This document shows positions 28,853-37,620 of a DNA stretch of 64,000 nt, piece by piece. The stretch covers positions 1,274,501 to 1,338,500 of the forward strand of contig NZ_CP136521.1 in the NCBI RefSeq assembly GCF_032814565.1, read 5' to 3'. The position numbers were made by a program, and so were the translations under genes. The number at the start of each line of letters is the position of its first letter. Positions within the stretch are counted from its first letter, which is position 1. Below the pieces are notes generated by a model. It searched no databases, was not told the DNA's origin, and was given only the letters and a program-made list of their open reading frames with translations. Source of the stretch: Hwangdonia lutea (GTDB lineage Bacteria > Bacteroidota > Bacteroidia > Flavobacteriales > Flavobacteriaceae).

Positions 28853-28886
28853 AAAAAAACCATCTCAATCGAGGTGGTTTTTTTTC
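28853..28886 (+). terminator. Terminator between the repeat lipoprotein and the endonuclease
   Basis: AAAACCATCTC / GAGGTGGTTTT stem (one G-T pair), AATC loop, eight T. Confidence 0.85.
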
Positions 28887-28915
28887 CTCAAAAAATTAAT
28901 ACACTTATTAATATT

Positions 28916-30271
28916 ATGAAAAAAATCTGTTTATTATTACTTGTTCTCTTAGCATTTTCCAATTGTAGCTCAAGTGGCGACGATGCGCCACCGCCAACCC
29001 CAACACCAACCGATGACGGTAAGCCCGTAGCTGTGAACGACACTGCAACAAGCGTGGAAGATGCAAAACTAGTTTTAGGACACCTTTTGGATAACGATAC
29101 TGTAGTTGATAATGCAAGAATAACCTCTTTTGATACTGCATCAACAAACGGTGGAACTGTTGAAGACAATAGAAACGGAACCTACACTTACACACCAGCA
29201 AATAATTTTGTTGGTACCGACACCTTTACCTATACACTTTGTGACGATGATGAACCTAAAAACTGCTCAACAGCAACCGTTACAATAACCGTAACCGACG
29301 AAGGAAATCCCACAGCTGAAGACGATGCTATAAATGTACTGGAAAATAGTACGAAAATAATTTCAACGCTTTTGGATAACGACGTTGTAATCGATGGTGC
29401 CGTTTTAACGTCTATCGATAACAGTTTAACCCAGGGAACGGTAGTGTTAAATACCGATGGCACCGTTAGCTACACGCCTCCAACCGATTTTACGGGTACA
29501 GATAGTTTTGTGTATACCATTTGTGATGACGATACACCAACGAATTCTTGCGATTCGGCAACCGTTACCATTACGGTAATTGCCGCTATAAACTTTAACA
29601 TTCCTGCAGAACTGGTAGACTACTATTCTGGAGTGATATTTTCGGAAGACACCGATTTAATGTTTAGCGAATTAGAGGACCTAACAAAAGCAAAACATGC
29701 CACCATACTATCTTACGGTCAAAGACACCAATATTTGTATAATGCCGATGAAGACGAAAACAATGCGGATAATGTTATTTTGATGTACTCTGGAGAAAGC
29801 AGGTATTGGGAAGAATACACTTCGGGCACAAATTCATATTCGCCACAAACTTTTAACACCGAACATATTTATCCGCAGTCTCGACTTGAAGCCGATGATG
29901 CCGTAACAGACTTGCATCATTTAAGAGCTTGCGACGCCACCGTTAATAGTAACAGACTTAATTATCCCTTTGTCGACGGAAGCGGTTCTTACGCATTGGG
30001 AACAGAAGAATGGTTTCCTGGTGATGATTGGAAAGGTGATGTAGCCCGAATGATTATGTACTTAAACATAAGATACGGTGAAACTTTCGAAAAAGTAGGC
30101 AGTCTAGAATTATTTATTAAATGGAATATTGAAGATCCTGTATCAACATTCGAAGAGCAGCGAAACAATATTATTTATGCCGCCCAAGGCAACAGAAATC
30201 CATTTATAGACAACCCGTATTTAGCGACCCTAATTTGGGGTGGTAACGATGCTGAAAACAAGTGGAATTAA
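28916..30271 (+). CDS. Surface endonuclease I lipoprotein with cadherin-like domains
   Basis: ATG at 28916 chosen since it begins a lipoprotein signal (MKKICLLLLVLLAFSNC). After a Thr/Pro linker come two tandem bacterial cadherin/Ig-like domains of about 90 residues (VAVNDTATSVEDAKL ... TVTITV; then a second NPTAEDDAINVLENSTK copy). The C-terminal ~215 residues are an endonuclease I (EndA/Vvn/NucM) beta-beta-alpha-metal nuclease with NTEHIYPQSR (catalytic His), DLHHLRACDATVNSNRLNYPF and PGDDWKGDVARMIMYLNIRYG. Such enzymes cut DNA and RNA non-specifically outside the cytoplasm. Together with the neighbouring receptor this suggests use of extracellular DNA. Confidence 0.92.
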   Translation: MKKICLLLLVLLAFSNCSSSGDDAPPPTPTPTDDGKPVAVNDTATSVEDAKLVLGHLLDNDTVVDNARITSFDTASTNGGTVEDNRNGTYTYTPANNFVGTDTFTYTLCDDDEPKNCSTATVTITVTDEGNPTAEDDAINVLENSTKIISTLLDNDVVIDGAVLTSIDNSLTQGTVVLNTDGTVSYTPPTDFTGTDSFVYTICDDDTPTNSCDSATVTITVIAAINFNIPAELVDYYSGVIFSEDTDLMFSELEDLTKAKHATILSYGQRHQYLYNADEDENNADNVILMYSGESRYWEEYTSGTNSYSPQTFNTEHIYPQSRLEADDAVTDLHHLRACDATVNSNRLNYPFVDGSGSYALGTEEWFPGDDWKGDVARMIMYLNIRYGETFEKVGSLELFIKWNIEDPVSTFEEQRNNIIYAAQGNRNPFIDNPYLATLIWGGNDAENKWN

Positions 30272-30286
30272 AAACTCATAAGCTCT

Positions 30287-30319
30287 AAAAAAACCGCTAC
30301 CAACAAAGCGGTTTTTTTA
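30287..30319 (+). terminator. Terminator after the endonuclease gene
   Basis: AAAAAAACCGCT / AGCGGTTTTTTT stem with an 8-base loop and T run. Confidence 0.9.
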
Positions 30320-30332
30320 GGTCTTTTATTAT

Positions 30333-30341
30333 TACTTTTGC
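30333..30341 (+). promoter_or_regulatory. -7 element (TACTTTTGC) for the small membrane protein
   Basis: Exact TAnnTTTG plus C match, 27 bases before the ATG at 30369. Confidence 0.55.
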
Positions 30342-30368
30342 TAATATCAAATTTTAAAAATATAAATT

Positions 30369-30806
30369 ATGTATAATACGCTTTTAAATTTGCACTCCTA
30401 TTGGGCTTATCTGGTTTTATTGGTTTTAATTATTGCAGCAGGAAACGCTCTCATTAAAACAATTGGAAGTAAAGAGTACACAGCTATAGATTTTAGAATT
30501 TCGCTTTTTACTTTAATTGTATCTCATATTCAATTATTAATTGGATTGATACTCTATTTTGTATCACCAAGATTTGAACTTTGGAGTGAATTGGGAGGTA
30601 AGGTGATGAGCAATTCAATAGCACGCTTATTTCTTGTTGAGCATCCTTTTGTAAATATAATAGCAGTTGCTTTAATTACCATAGGCTATTCCAAACATAA
30701 AAAGAAACTAACATCGGCTTCTAAATTAAAAACAATAGCAATTTTTTATACCATTGCGCTCGTGTTATTTTTATCAAGAATTCCGTGGAGTACGTGGATG
30801 GGCTAA
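30369..30806 (+). CDS. Four-helix integral membrane protein, unknown function
   Basis: 145 residues with four predicted membrane helices: about 10-30, 45-67, 92-108 and 119-137. Conserved-looking His residues lie in or near helices (His9 in NLHSYWAYL, SHIQLLIG, VEHPFVNII), a pattern resembling cytochrome b-type haem membrane proteins, and homologues are sometimes annotated so; direct evidence is lacking. It has its own promoter-like element and a hairpin after it. No link to the nucleases is evident other than position. Confidence 0.65.
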   Translation: MYNTLLNLHSYWAYLVLLVLIIAAGNALIKTIGSKEYTAIDFRISLFTLIVSHIQLLIGLILYFVSPRFELWSELGGKVMSNSIARLFLVEHPFVNIIAVALITIGYSKHKKKLTSASKLKTIAIFYTIALVLFLSRIPWSTWMG

Positions 30807-30832
30807 AACACAAAGAACATTCAATATATAAT

Positions 30833-30867
30833 AAAACCTGACAGATTTTAAAACCCTGTCAGGTTTT
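30833..30867. terminator. Bidirectional terminator with CCTGTCAGGTT palindrome
   Basis: AAAACCTGACAG / CTGTCAGGTTTT, 12-bp perfect arms, between convergent genes; A and T tracts on opposite sides allow use on both strands. Shares its core with the hairpin at 59670-59700. Confidence 0.8.
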
Positions 30868-30884
30868 CTGTTTTATGAAGATTT

Positions 30885-31937
30885 TTAATCTGCAACCTCT
30901 TTGATTACATAAACGTAAACAGGAAAGTGATCGCTAAACCCATCGGTAAACGTACCATTGGAAAAACTTCTTTTTGGATATCCTTTATATTTTCCACGGT
31001 TGTTTATCAAATAATTTTTATTGAATATGCCCGCTTTATAAAATCGGAACGATGTAAAATCTTTTTCCAACAAAGGCTTCGTTATCAAAATTTGGTCGAA
31101 TAAATTCCAGTTATCTCTAAAAGCATTGGTGCCAACACCGTTGGCATAAAACGATTCAAACGGATTATAAATTCCTTTAAAGCCTACTTTTTTTCTATCC
31201 TTTTTCGCTTTTAAAACATGCTTTACACTTTTGTTGGTTGGATTGTCATTTAAATCGCCCATAACAAATATTTTGGCATACGGATTTATGGCTTGAACCG
31301 AGTCAATTAAATGCTTATTCAATTTAGCAGCTGCCACACGTTTGGGTCTGCTCCGCTCCTCCCCACCTCTTCTTGAAGGCCAATGATTTACAATTACGTG
31401 AATGCTTTCGCCATCTAAATTTCCAGTTACTAAAAGTTGATCTCTGGTATACACGCGCTTTTTACTAGCATCGTCATAAATTTTGAGGGTATGACTACTT
31501 GTATGCGTGGGCGTAAATATTTTTTTTTGATATAATAAGGCCACATCAATCCCGCGCGTATCTGGCGAGTTATAATGCACAATGCCATAATCTTTTTCAA
31601 GTAGCAACGAATCGTTTAGCACATCTTCAAGAACAGCCCTATTTTCAACCTCAGAAACACCAATAATAGCAGGTGTGTTGTTTGTAATATCAGCACCGAT
31701 ATCGGCAATAACCCGGGCCATGTTTTTCACCTTCTTTTTATAAACAGCAGATCGATTGGTTTTAAGCTCCATCATCGGGCTAAATTCATCAAATTTATTC
31801 GGGTCATTTATAGTGTCAAATAAATTTTCTAAATTGTAGAAGGCTATCGTGTGGATTTTGAATTTTTTTTCTTGAGCATTTGCAGTTGAAATAAGCCCAA
31901 AAAAAAGAATGGTAATACTAAGTTTAATAATATTCAT
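30885..31937 (-). CDS. Secreted endonuclease/exonuclease/phosphatase-family protein
   Basis: ATG at 31937 gives a signal peptide (MNIIKLSITILFFGLISTANA); the 9 codons upstream are not needed. The 350-residue protein is one EEP (DNase I-like) domain: TIAFYNLENLFDT (Asn/Glu), IIGVSEVEN (metal Glu), VIVNHWPSRRGGEERSRP with catalytic His, FVMGDLNDNPTN (Asp/Asn) and GFSDHFPVYVYV (Asp-His). Family members hydrolyse phosphodiesters in DNA or phospho-lipids/sugars. The signal peptide puts it in the periplasm or outside. It lies between two TonB receptors and is a paralogue of the gene at 37621, which lacks a signal peptide. Confidence 0.9.
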   Translation of the reverse strand: MNIIKLSITILFFGLISTANAQEKKFKIHTIAFYNLENLFDTINDPNKFDEFSPMMELKTNRSAVYKKKVKNMARVIADIGADITNNTPAIIGVSEVENRAVLEDVLNDSLLLEKDYGIVHYNSPDTRGIDVALLYQKKIFTPTHTSSHTLKIYDDASKKRVYTRDQLLVTGNLDGESIHVIVNHWPSRRGGEERSRPKRVAAAKLNKHLIDSVQAINPYAKIFVMGDLNDNPTNKSVKHVLKAKKDRKKVGFKGIYNPFESFYANGVGTNAFRDNWNLFDQILITKPLLEKDFTSFRFYKAGIFNKNYLINNRGKYKGYPKRSFSNGTFTDGFSDHFPVYVYVIKEVAD

Positions 31938-32057
31938 TTTTAATAACAAACTAACGGGTTGCATTGGCTATAATACAAAACCTAAGCCAAAGTTATTCTA
32001 AATGAATAAATTTATTTTTAAGTGTTACGAGTTCTAATAATTTGTTTCTAAATAGAT

Positions 32058-34862
32058 ATGAAGAAAAGCGTACTGTTTTTTTTATTTGGATTTTTTACAG
32101 TCTCCATAACCTACGGGCAACAAACCACTATAAAAGGCAGTGTTTTAGATGCCATTTCTTTTAAGCCCATTTCTAATGTTACCGTTACTATTGAAGCAAC
32201 TAAACAAACCACACAAACCAATGCTTTAGGCGATTTTGTTTTTACCTTAAATGTGCCTTTGGGCGAACAGGTTTTAAGAATTTCTAAAATAGGATACATA
32301 ACCAAAAGGTATCCCATAGTTGTTAATGAGAACAAAACGGTAAACATTACGGGCATGACTTTAGAAACCGAAGCCTCCAGAAACCAAGATTTATTCACCA
32401 TCACACTTACCGACGACGAGCTGAACGACGACACCAGTGGTGCCGATAATATTTCGGGCTTGTTGGCCTCGTCATTAGATGTGTTTCAGCGTACCGCGGC
32501 ATTCGAGTTTAGCGCATCGTTTTTTAGATTGAGAGGTTTAGATTCTAACCACAGCTCCGTTTTAATCAATGGCATTGAAATGAACAAAACTTATAACGGA
32601 CGACCACAGTGGAGCAATTGGGGCGGTATAAATGATGTGTTGAGAAACCAAGAATTAGCGGCAGGATTAACGCCATCAAACTATACTTTTGGCGGCGTTT
32701 TGGGTAGTACCAATATAAACACGAGAGCCTCCGAAGCACGGTCTGGTGGCCGCATAACCTACTCGTCATCAAACCGAAGTTACACCAATCGGTTTATGGC
32801 AACTTATGCTTCGGGCTTATTAAAAAATAATTGGGCTTACACCATTTCGGTGGGGCGACGTTGGGGAAACGAGGGTTATCAAGAAGCGACGCATTATAGT
32901 TCAAATTCATTTTTCACTTCCGTGGAAAAAAAAATAAATAATACCCACAGTTTAAATCTAACAGCCATTTACACGCCGAATCGCCGCGGGAAATCGTCAC
33001 CAAACACACAAGAGATTTACGATTTAAAAGGCATAAAATATAACGAGTATTGGGGTTGGCAAAACGGCGAAAAACGCAACAGTAGAATTAAAGAAGTTAA
33101 CGAACCTATAATCTTGTTGAACCACTATTGGAACATCAATAGTAAAACTAACTTAAACACAAATTTAGGATATCAATTTGGAAAATTAAGCAATAGCCGA
33201 TTGGATTATAATGGCACCGATTTGGTTAATGGCTTTCCTCAGGGTGGCGGCGCAAACCCAAGTCCGGCCTATTACCAAAAGCTACCAAGTTATTTTGAAA
33301 GAAACTTTCCTAACGATTTGCAGTTTGCTTACTTAGCCTTAAATAAATTTTTGGATGACGGGCAAATAGATTGGACTGCCATGTACAACGCTAATATTAA
33401 TAATGCACAACAAGGCGACAATGCCATTTATGCTTTGTATGAAGACCGCGTTGATGATTCGCAATTCACCCTAAATTCTATTTTAAACACTCAATTAAAC
33501 GACCGTACTACGCTAAATGCCGCTATAAATTACAAGGCTTTAAAATCTGAAAATTTTGCACAGGTTTTAGACCTTTTAGGCGCATCAACCTATTTGGATA
33601 TTGATGGTTTTGCCACAACTATTGATGAAGCTCAAAACGATTTATTAAACCCCAATAAAGTAGTTGGCGAAGGCGATATTTTTAAATACCATTACAATAT
33701 ACTTGCCAGCGAATTGAGTGCTTATGCGCAGGCACAATTCAATTTTAAAAAAACAGATTTTTATATCTCCGCAAGCTTAAAAAACACCCAATACCAAAGA
33801 GACGGCAAGTATCAAAATGGTGGATTTCCAGATAACTCTTTGGGCAAAGGCGACAAGTTAAGCTTTACAGGTTTTGGAGCCAAAGGAGGCTTTACCTATA
33901 AACTTACAGGTAAACATGTATTTGATGCCAATATGGGTTATATTTCCAGAGCGCCTTCCATACAAAACACATTTTCAAATTCAAGGGAGAATCATAATAT
34001 CGTACCCAACATTTCCGAAGAAAACATACTAAGTATCGATGGCAGTTATATTTTCCGGTCGTCAATTATTAAAGCCAAACTAACGGGTTATTTCACTAAA
34101 ATAACCGATGCCAGCGAAATATCGTTCTATTTTGCCGATGGCGTTGGAGGCGACAACACAGCCTTTGTTCAAGAGATTTTACAAGGCATAGACAAAAAAC
34201 ATTTAGGCCTTGAAGTGGGCATTGAAGCCCAAGTAACCCCAACCATAAAACTGAAAGGTGTGGCATCGGTTGGGCAGTTTACTTATGCTAATAACCCAAA
34301 TTTATTTTTATCGACAGAGCCCGACGACGAATCTGTTGCCGCTGGTTTTGTAAATGGTTTTAAAGATTTTGGGCAGTCCAATTTAAAAAATTACAAACTG
34401 GCTTCGGGACCACAAAATGCGTTTTCGGTAGGATTTGATTATCGCGACCCCGATTTTTGGTGGTTTGGTGCTACGGCAAATTTTTTCGCCAATACCTATG
34501 TTGATGTCAATCCGCTAACACGCTCCTCGAATTTTACAACAGATTTTGATGGCAATGTGTTTAATGATTACGACGAAGAATTAGCGCGAACCTTATTAAA
34601 ACAAGAACGTTTTGATGATTATATGGTGGTGAATTTAGTGGGCGGAAAATCGTGGAAGCTCGGTAAATACTATGTTGGGCTTTTCGCAAGTGTTAATAAT
34701 CTTTTAGATGAAGTTTATAAAACCGGTGGTTTTGAGCAAGGTAGAAACGCTAATTACAGAGAATTAAGATATGACAAAGCGTTGGACAAACCTGTTTTCG
34801 GATCGAAATACTGGTACGGCCGTGGCACTACTTATTTCTTGAATCTGAATGTTAGATTTTAA
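32058..34862 (+). CDS. TonB-dependent outer-membrane receptor, second
   Basis: 934 residues. Signal peptide ending at ITYGQ, carboxypeptidase-like N-terminal domain (TTIKGSVLDAISFKPISNV), a plug domain that is less canonical than in the first receptor (FFRLRGLDSNHSSVLINGIE) and a barrel ending in LNLNVRF. The tail partner gene at 34949 is a DUF5689 lipoprotein, the arrangement typical of this receptor subgroup in Flavobacteriaceae, where secreted EEP nucleases are often nearby. It is divergent from the secreted EEP gene, with 120 bases between them. Substrate unproven; nucleic-acid-derived compounds are the contextual guess. Confidence 0.92.
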   Translation: MKKSVLFFLFGFFTVSITYGQQTTIKGSVLDAISFKPISNVTVTIEATKQTTQTNALGDFVFTLNVPLGEQVLRISKIGYITKRYPIVVNENKTVNITGMTLETEASRNQDLFTITLTDDELNDDTSGADNISGLLASSLDVFQRTAAFEFSASFFRLRGLDSNHSSVLINGIEMNKTYNGRPQWSNWGGINDVLRNQELAAGLTPSNYTFGGVLGSTNINTRASEARSGGRITYSSSNRSYTNRFMATYASGLLKNNWAYTISVGRRWGNEGYQEATHYSSNSFFTSVEKKINNTHSLNLTAIYTPNRRGKSSPNTQEIYDLKGIKYNEYWGWQNGEKRNSRIKEVNEPIILLNHYWNINSKTNLNTNLGYQFGKLSNSRLDYNGTDLVNGFPQGGGANPSPAYYQKLPSYFERNFPNDLQFAYLALNKFLDDGQIDWTAMYNANINNAQQGDNAIYALYEDRVDDSQFTLNSILNTQLNDRTTLNAAINYKALKSENFAQVLDLLGASTYLDIDGFATTIDEAQNDLLNPNKVVGEGDIFKYHYNILASELSAYAQAQFNFKKTDFYISASLKNTQYQRDGKYQNGGFPDNSLGKGDKLSFTGFGAKGGFTYKLTGKHVFDANMGYISRAPSIQNTFSNSRENHNIVPNISEENILSIDGSYIFRSSIIKAKLTGYFTKITDASEISFYFADGVGGDNTAFVQEILQGIDKKHLGLEVGIEAQVTPTIKLKGVASVGQFTYANNPNLFLSTEPDDESVAAGFVNGFKDFGQSNLKNYKLASGPQNAFSVGFDYRDPDFWWFGATANFFANTYVDVNPLTRSSNFTTDFDGNVFNDYDEELARTLLKQERFDDYMVVNLVGGKSWKLGKYYVGLFASVNNLLDEVYKTGGFEQGRNANYRELRYDKALDKPVFGSKYWYGRGTTYFLNLNVRF

Positions 34863-34910
34863 TGAAAAAGAATTCCTCGAGGTTTTGCCCCTGGGTTTTC
34901 CATTGAAAAT

Positions 34911-34935
34911 GTCATTTCCGCAAAGGCGGGAAACT
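34911..34935. repeat. REP-like palindrome before the DUF5689 gene
   Basis: GTCATTTCCGC-AAAG-GCGGGAAAC; arms pair except for one bulged G. Same family as the 18809 and 50991 hairpins. It lies 14 bases upstream of the ATG at 34949. Confidence 0.65.
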
Positions 34936-34948
34936 AAAAATATAAATT

Positions 34949-36397
34949 ATGAAAACTAAAATTCAAAAAACAAAAGCGCTATTATTTGTTATGGCATTGA
35001 GCATTGTTTTTGTGTCTTGTGTAAAAGACGACGATTACAGTATGCCCGATGTTTCGGTAACCGAACCCAACATTCCTCAAGATAAAATAACCACCTTTAA
35101 AGCTATTAAATCACTTTACGAGCAAGCAGAAAACGATGGAAATTCAACCGTTGTAATCAATGATGATAACGATTTGTACATTGAAGGTTATGTGGTTTCT
35201 TCGGATAAATCAGGCAACTTTTTTGAAGAACTCATCATTCAAAACAAAACAGATGATAGCAGTCCGGATAACGATCCGAGGTTGGGTTTTAAAATTGATA
35301 TCAATGTGAGCAATTTATCTGACACCTATCAATTCGGGCAAAAAGTTTACGTAAAACTCACGGGCTTAACTGTTGGAGAAAGCAATGGCGTTTTAACCAT
35401 TGGAAAAGGCGATGCTGTAAGCGTTAAACAAATACAAGCAGCCGAGTATAAAAACATTGTAATAAGAAGTAACGAGATTGCAAGCATAACCCCTAAAGTA
35501 GCCAACCTATCAGATTTGAATGAGTGGGATAAAAACACCTTAATTCAATTAAATAATATGCAGTTAAACCGATTTGAAATGGGTGCCACTTATGCGAGCG
35601 AATCTTTCGATGAGTTTGACGGTCATCGCTTATTGGAAAGTTGCGATTCTGGTATTTCAATGATTTTGCAAACCAGCACGTTTGCCGATTTTAAATCCTT
35701 AATCGTTCCGCAGGGAAAAGGTTCCGTTACCGGAATTTTTAGTAGGGATTTTGGCGACGATTTTAATGTGTTAATCATCAATAGCACCCGAGATATAAAT
35801 TTGGATAATGATGACCGATGCGACCCTATGGAATTGGATTGCGGATTAGCCTCAACCGTTGGCTCAGGAAATTTATTTATGGAAGATTTTGAATCTCAAA
35901 AAAACAATAAACCCATTGAAATTGACGGTTGGACCAATTATATTGAAGAAGGCACAGTAGCTTGGGAAGGCTACTCGTCAACCTCGTCCAACGCTTCCTT
36001 GGGGCGCTCTGCAAGATTTCAACCTGCCAGTTCTGGAGACCCAAGTAGCATTGGTTGGTTAATTACACCCGCTATAGATTTAGATGCACATGAGGGCGTT
36101 ACACTGCGTTTTAAAACATCAAACAGTTTGGCCGATAGTAGTTTTATGGAAGTGTTATATTCACTGGATTGGGATGGTAATGAAGCTAATATTACCTCGG
36201 CAACTTGGGGTGTGTTATCTGCCGCATATGTGGTAAAGGATACCGACTCGTTTGTGCCCTGGTTTAATTCTGGTACCGTCGATTTATCCTGTGCAACGGG
36301 CATTATGCACATCGCCTTTAAATATTTGGGCAGCGGACAAGATACTTTTGATGGTGTTTACGAATTGGATGATATAAGTGTGGATTATGTAGAATGA
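34949..36397 (+). CDS. DUF5689/choice-of-anchor J lipoprotein
   Basis: 482 residues with lipoprotein signal (MKTKIQKTKALLFVMALSIVFVSC, Cys24). Residues about 45-290 match the DUF5689 style, with an OB-fold-like part (NDLYIEGYVVSSDKSGNFFEELIIQN ... FGQKVYVKLTGLTVGESNGVLTIG) that resembles the nucleic-acid-binding OB domains of extracellular nucleases. The last ~165 residues are a choice-of-anchor J jelly roll (FMEDFESQKNN ... IGWLITPAIDLDAHEGVTLRFKTSN). It follows the receptor after 86 bases and probably serves as its surface lipoprotein partner in place of SusD. DNA binding is an inference from fold resemblance. Confidence 0.85.
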   Translation: MKTKIQKTKALLFVMALSIVFVSCVKDDDYSMPDVSVTEPNIPQDKITTFKAIKSLYEQAENDGNSTVVINDDNDLYIEGYVVSSDKSGNFFEELIIQNKTDDSSPDNDPRLGFKIDINVSNLSDTYQFGQKVYVKLTGLTVGESNGVLTIGKGDAVSVKQIQAAEYKNIVIRSNEIASITPKVANLSDLNEWDKNTLIQLNNMQLNRFEMGATYASESFDEFDGHRLLESCDSGISMILQTSTFADFKSLIVPQGKGSVTGIFSRDFGDDFNVLIINSTRDINLDNDDRCDPMELDCGLASTVGSGNLFMEDFESQKNNKPIEIDGWTNYIEEGTVAWEGYSSTSSNASLGRSARFQPASSGDPSSIGWLITPAIDLDAHEGVTLRFKTSNSLADSSFMEVLYSLDWDGNEANITSATWGVLSAAYVVKDTDSFVPWFNSGTVDLSCATGIMHIAFKYLGSGQDTFDGVYELDDISVDYVE

Positions 36398-36428
36398 TTA
36401 AAATAGTATAAAGTCATTTAGAAAACAT

Positions 36429-36437
36429 TAATTTCGC
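36429..36437 (+). promoter_or_regulatory. -7-like element (TAATTTCGC) next to a start codon
   Basis: TAnnTTCG variant ending 4 bases before the ATG at 36441; the transcript would be leaderless, as for hflX and thiL. Confidence 0.45.
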
Positions 36438-36440
36438 CAA

Positions 36441-36818
36441 ATGACAGTTTTCGATCAATTTTACTATTCTATCTTTTCGTTTTATAAAAAACGATACAAA
36501 CAAAAGGCAAATACCCTAGCCTTAATGTATGTATCGGTACTTCAAATAAGTTTAGTGTTTCTTTTAGGCTGTTTTTTTGCCGCTTTTTTTAATCAATTGC
36601 ATGCCGATACGATGTCGAGTACAAGTGCCTGGACATTATTTATTATAGGGTCTATTGGTATTCATTTTAAGAACTGGATACAATACACGGGTAAAAGACG
36701 TATGATGATAAACGCAAAAATGATTAAAAAGAAAAAACCACAAACCAATATTTGGCTGCTTTGGGTTTTACCGTTTGTTGTTTTAGGATTGGCTTATGTT
36801 GTGTTTCAGGCTGTTTAG
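36441..36818 (+). CDS. Small membrane protein, unknown function
   Basis: 125 residues, basic, with three likely membrane helices (about 31-50, 64-77 and 104-122) and a lysine-rich loop (KRRMMINAKMIKKKKPQ). No family recognised; it reads like the many conserved small flavobacterial membrane proteins. Downstream of the DUF5689 lipoprotein by 43 bases, but with its own TAnnTTCG element directly before the ATG. Convergent with the XRE/RDD gene (12-base gap). Confidence 0.65.
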   Translation: MTVFDQFYYSIFSFYKKRYKQKANTLALMYVSVLQISLVFLLGCFFAAFFNQLHADTMSSTSAWTLFIIGSIGIHFKNWIQYTGKRRMMINAKMIKKKKPQTNIWLLWVLPFVVLGLAYVVFQAV

Positions 36819-36830
36819 TTGCCATCTCAA

Positions 36831-37490
36831 TTAAACTTTAGAATTTTTATCTACAACAACAGTTTTAGTTAGTTTATCATACAAGTTTTGATTTTTTTCA
36901 TCCCATAAAATCCATATAATAGGTATAATAAAGAAGCTAAAAACACCCTTTAAGAGCTCTCGAATAGCTCCACCTGATGCTTTATTAAAATCCTTTCCTG
37001 TTTCACTAGATATTACTTTTAAACCAAAAATGCGATGTCCTAAATTACCAGTAAATATCGGATAAAAAATAGCTCCTACAATTAAACCAAAAATTGCAGC
37101 AAATTGAATACCAATAGGGTTGCTATCTATATTATGGAATTCTTCTAATGAAGATAAAGTATAAAGTGTATATGGAATAAAAATAATAACGCTAAATATT
37201 AAAGTTTCTATAAGATTAGCTAAAAAACGAGTTCCTTTTGTTGCCAATGTGTATCCATATATTAAGTTATTGGCTGTATAGTTAGTCTCGTTTTTAATAT
37301 TCAATAAGTCTTCAACGTTAATATCTAATACTTCACAAATTAAAATTAACGTTTTTCCACGTGGTTCGTTTTCATCATTTTCAATTCGTTGTATTGTTCT
37401 TAAATTTACTTTAGACAACTCCGCTAGTTCTTCTTGTGTAAGACCTTTTGCTTTTCTACGTTCACTAATTTTATTTCCTATTATGCTCAT
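36831..37490 (-). CDS. Membrane-bound XRE-family regulator with RDD domain
   Basis: 219 residues in two parts. Residues about 5-60 are a Cro/C1-type helix-turn-helix (ISERRKAKGLTQEELAELSK, IQRIENDENEPRGKTL). Residues about 76-212 are an RDD-family membrane domain with helices near 88-108 and 125-150, the GNLGHRIFGLKVISSETGK signature, and a final LYDKLTKTVVV. The fusion would tether a DNA-binding domain to the inner membrane, suggesting a signal read directly by the membrane part. AT-rich compared with neighbours. It may control the adjacent receptor/nuclease genes, but no operator was identified. Confidence 0.85.
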   Translation of the reverse strand: MSIIGNKISERRKAKGLTQEELAELSKVNLRTIQRIENDENEPRGKTLILICEVLDINVEDLLNIKNETNYTANNLIYGYTLATKGTRFLANLIETLIFSVIIFIPYTLYTLSSLEEFHNIDSNPIGIQFAAIFGLIVGAIFYPIFTGNLGHRIFGLKVISSETGKDFNKASGGAIRELLKGVFSFFIIPIIWILWDEKNQNLYDKLTKTVVVDKNSKV

Positions 37491-37620
37491 GTTATTTTTA
37501 ATTTAATTCACTTCAAAGTTATACATGAATGTATTTTTTGATAGCGGTTTATTTACGACATTCTTACGACATTTACCCGCAAATTCATATTGTCGTGTTT
37601 GAATTACTGGGTGTAAACTA

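Noticed and set aside
30369-30806. Cytochrome b subunit
   Set aside because: Four helices with some His, but no paired haem ligands could be assigned and no redox partner genes lie nearby; left as membrane protein of unknown function.
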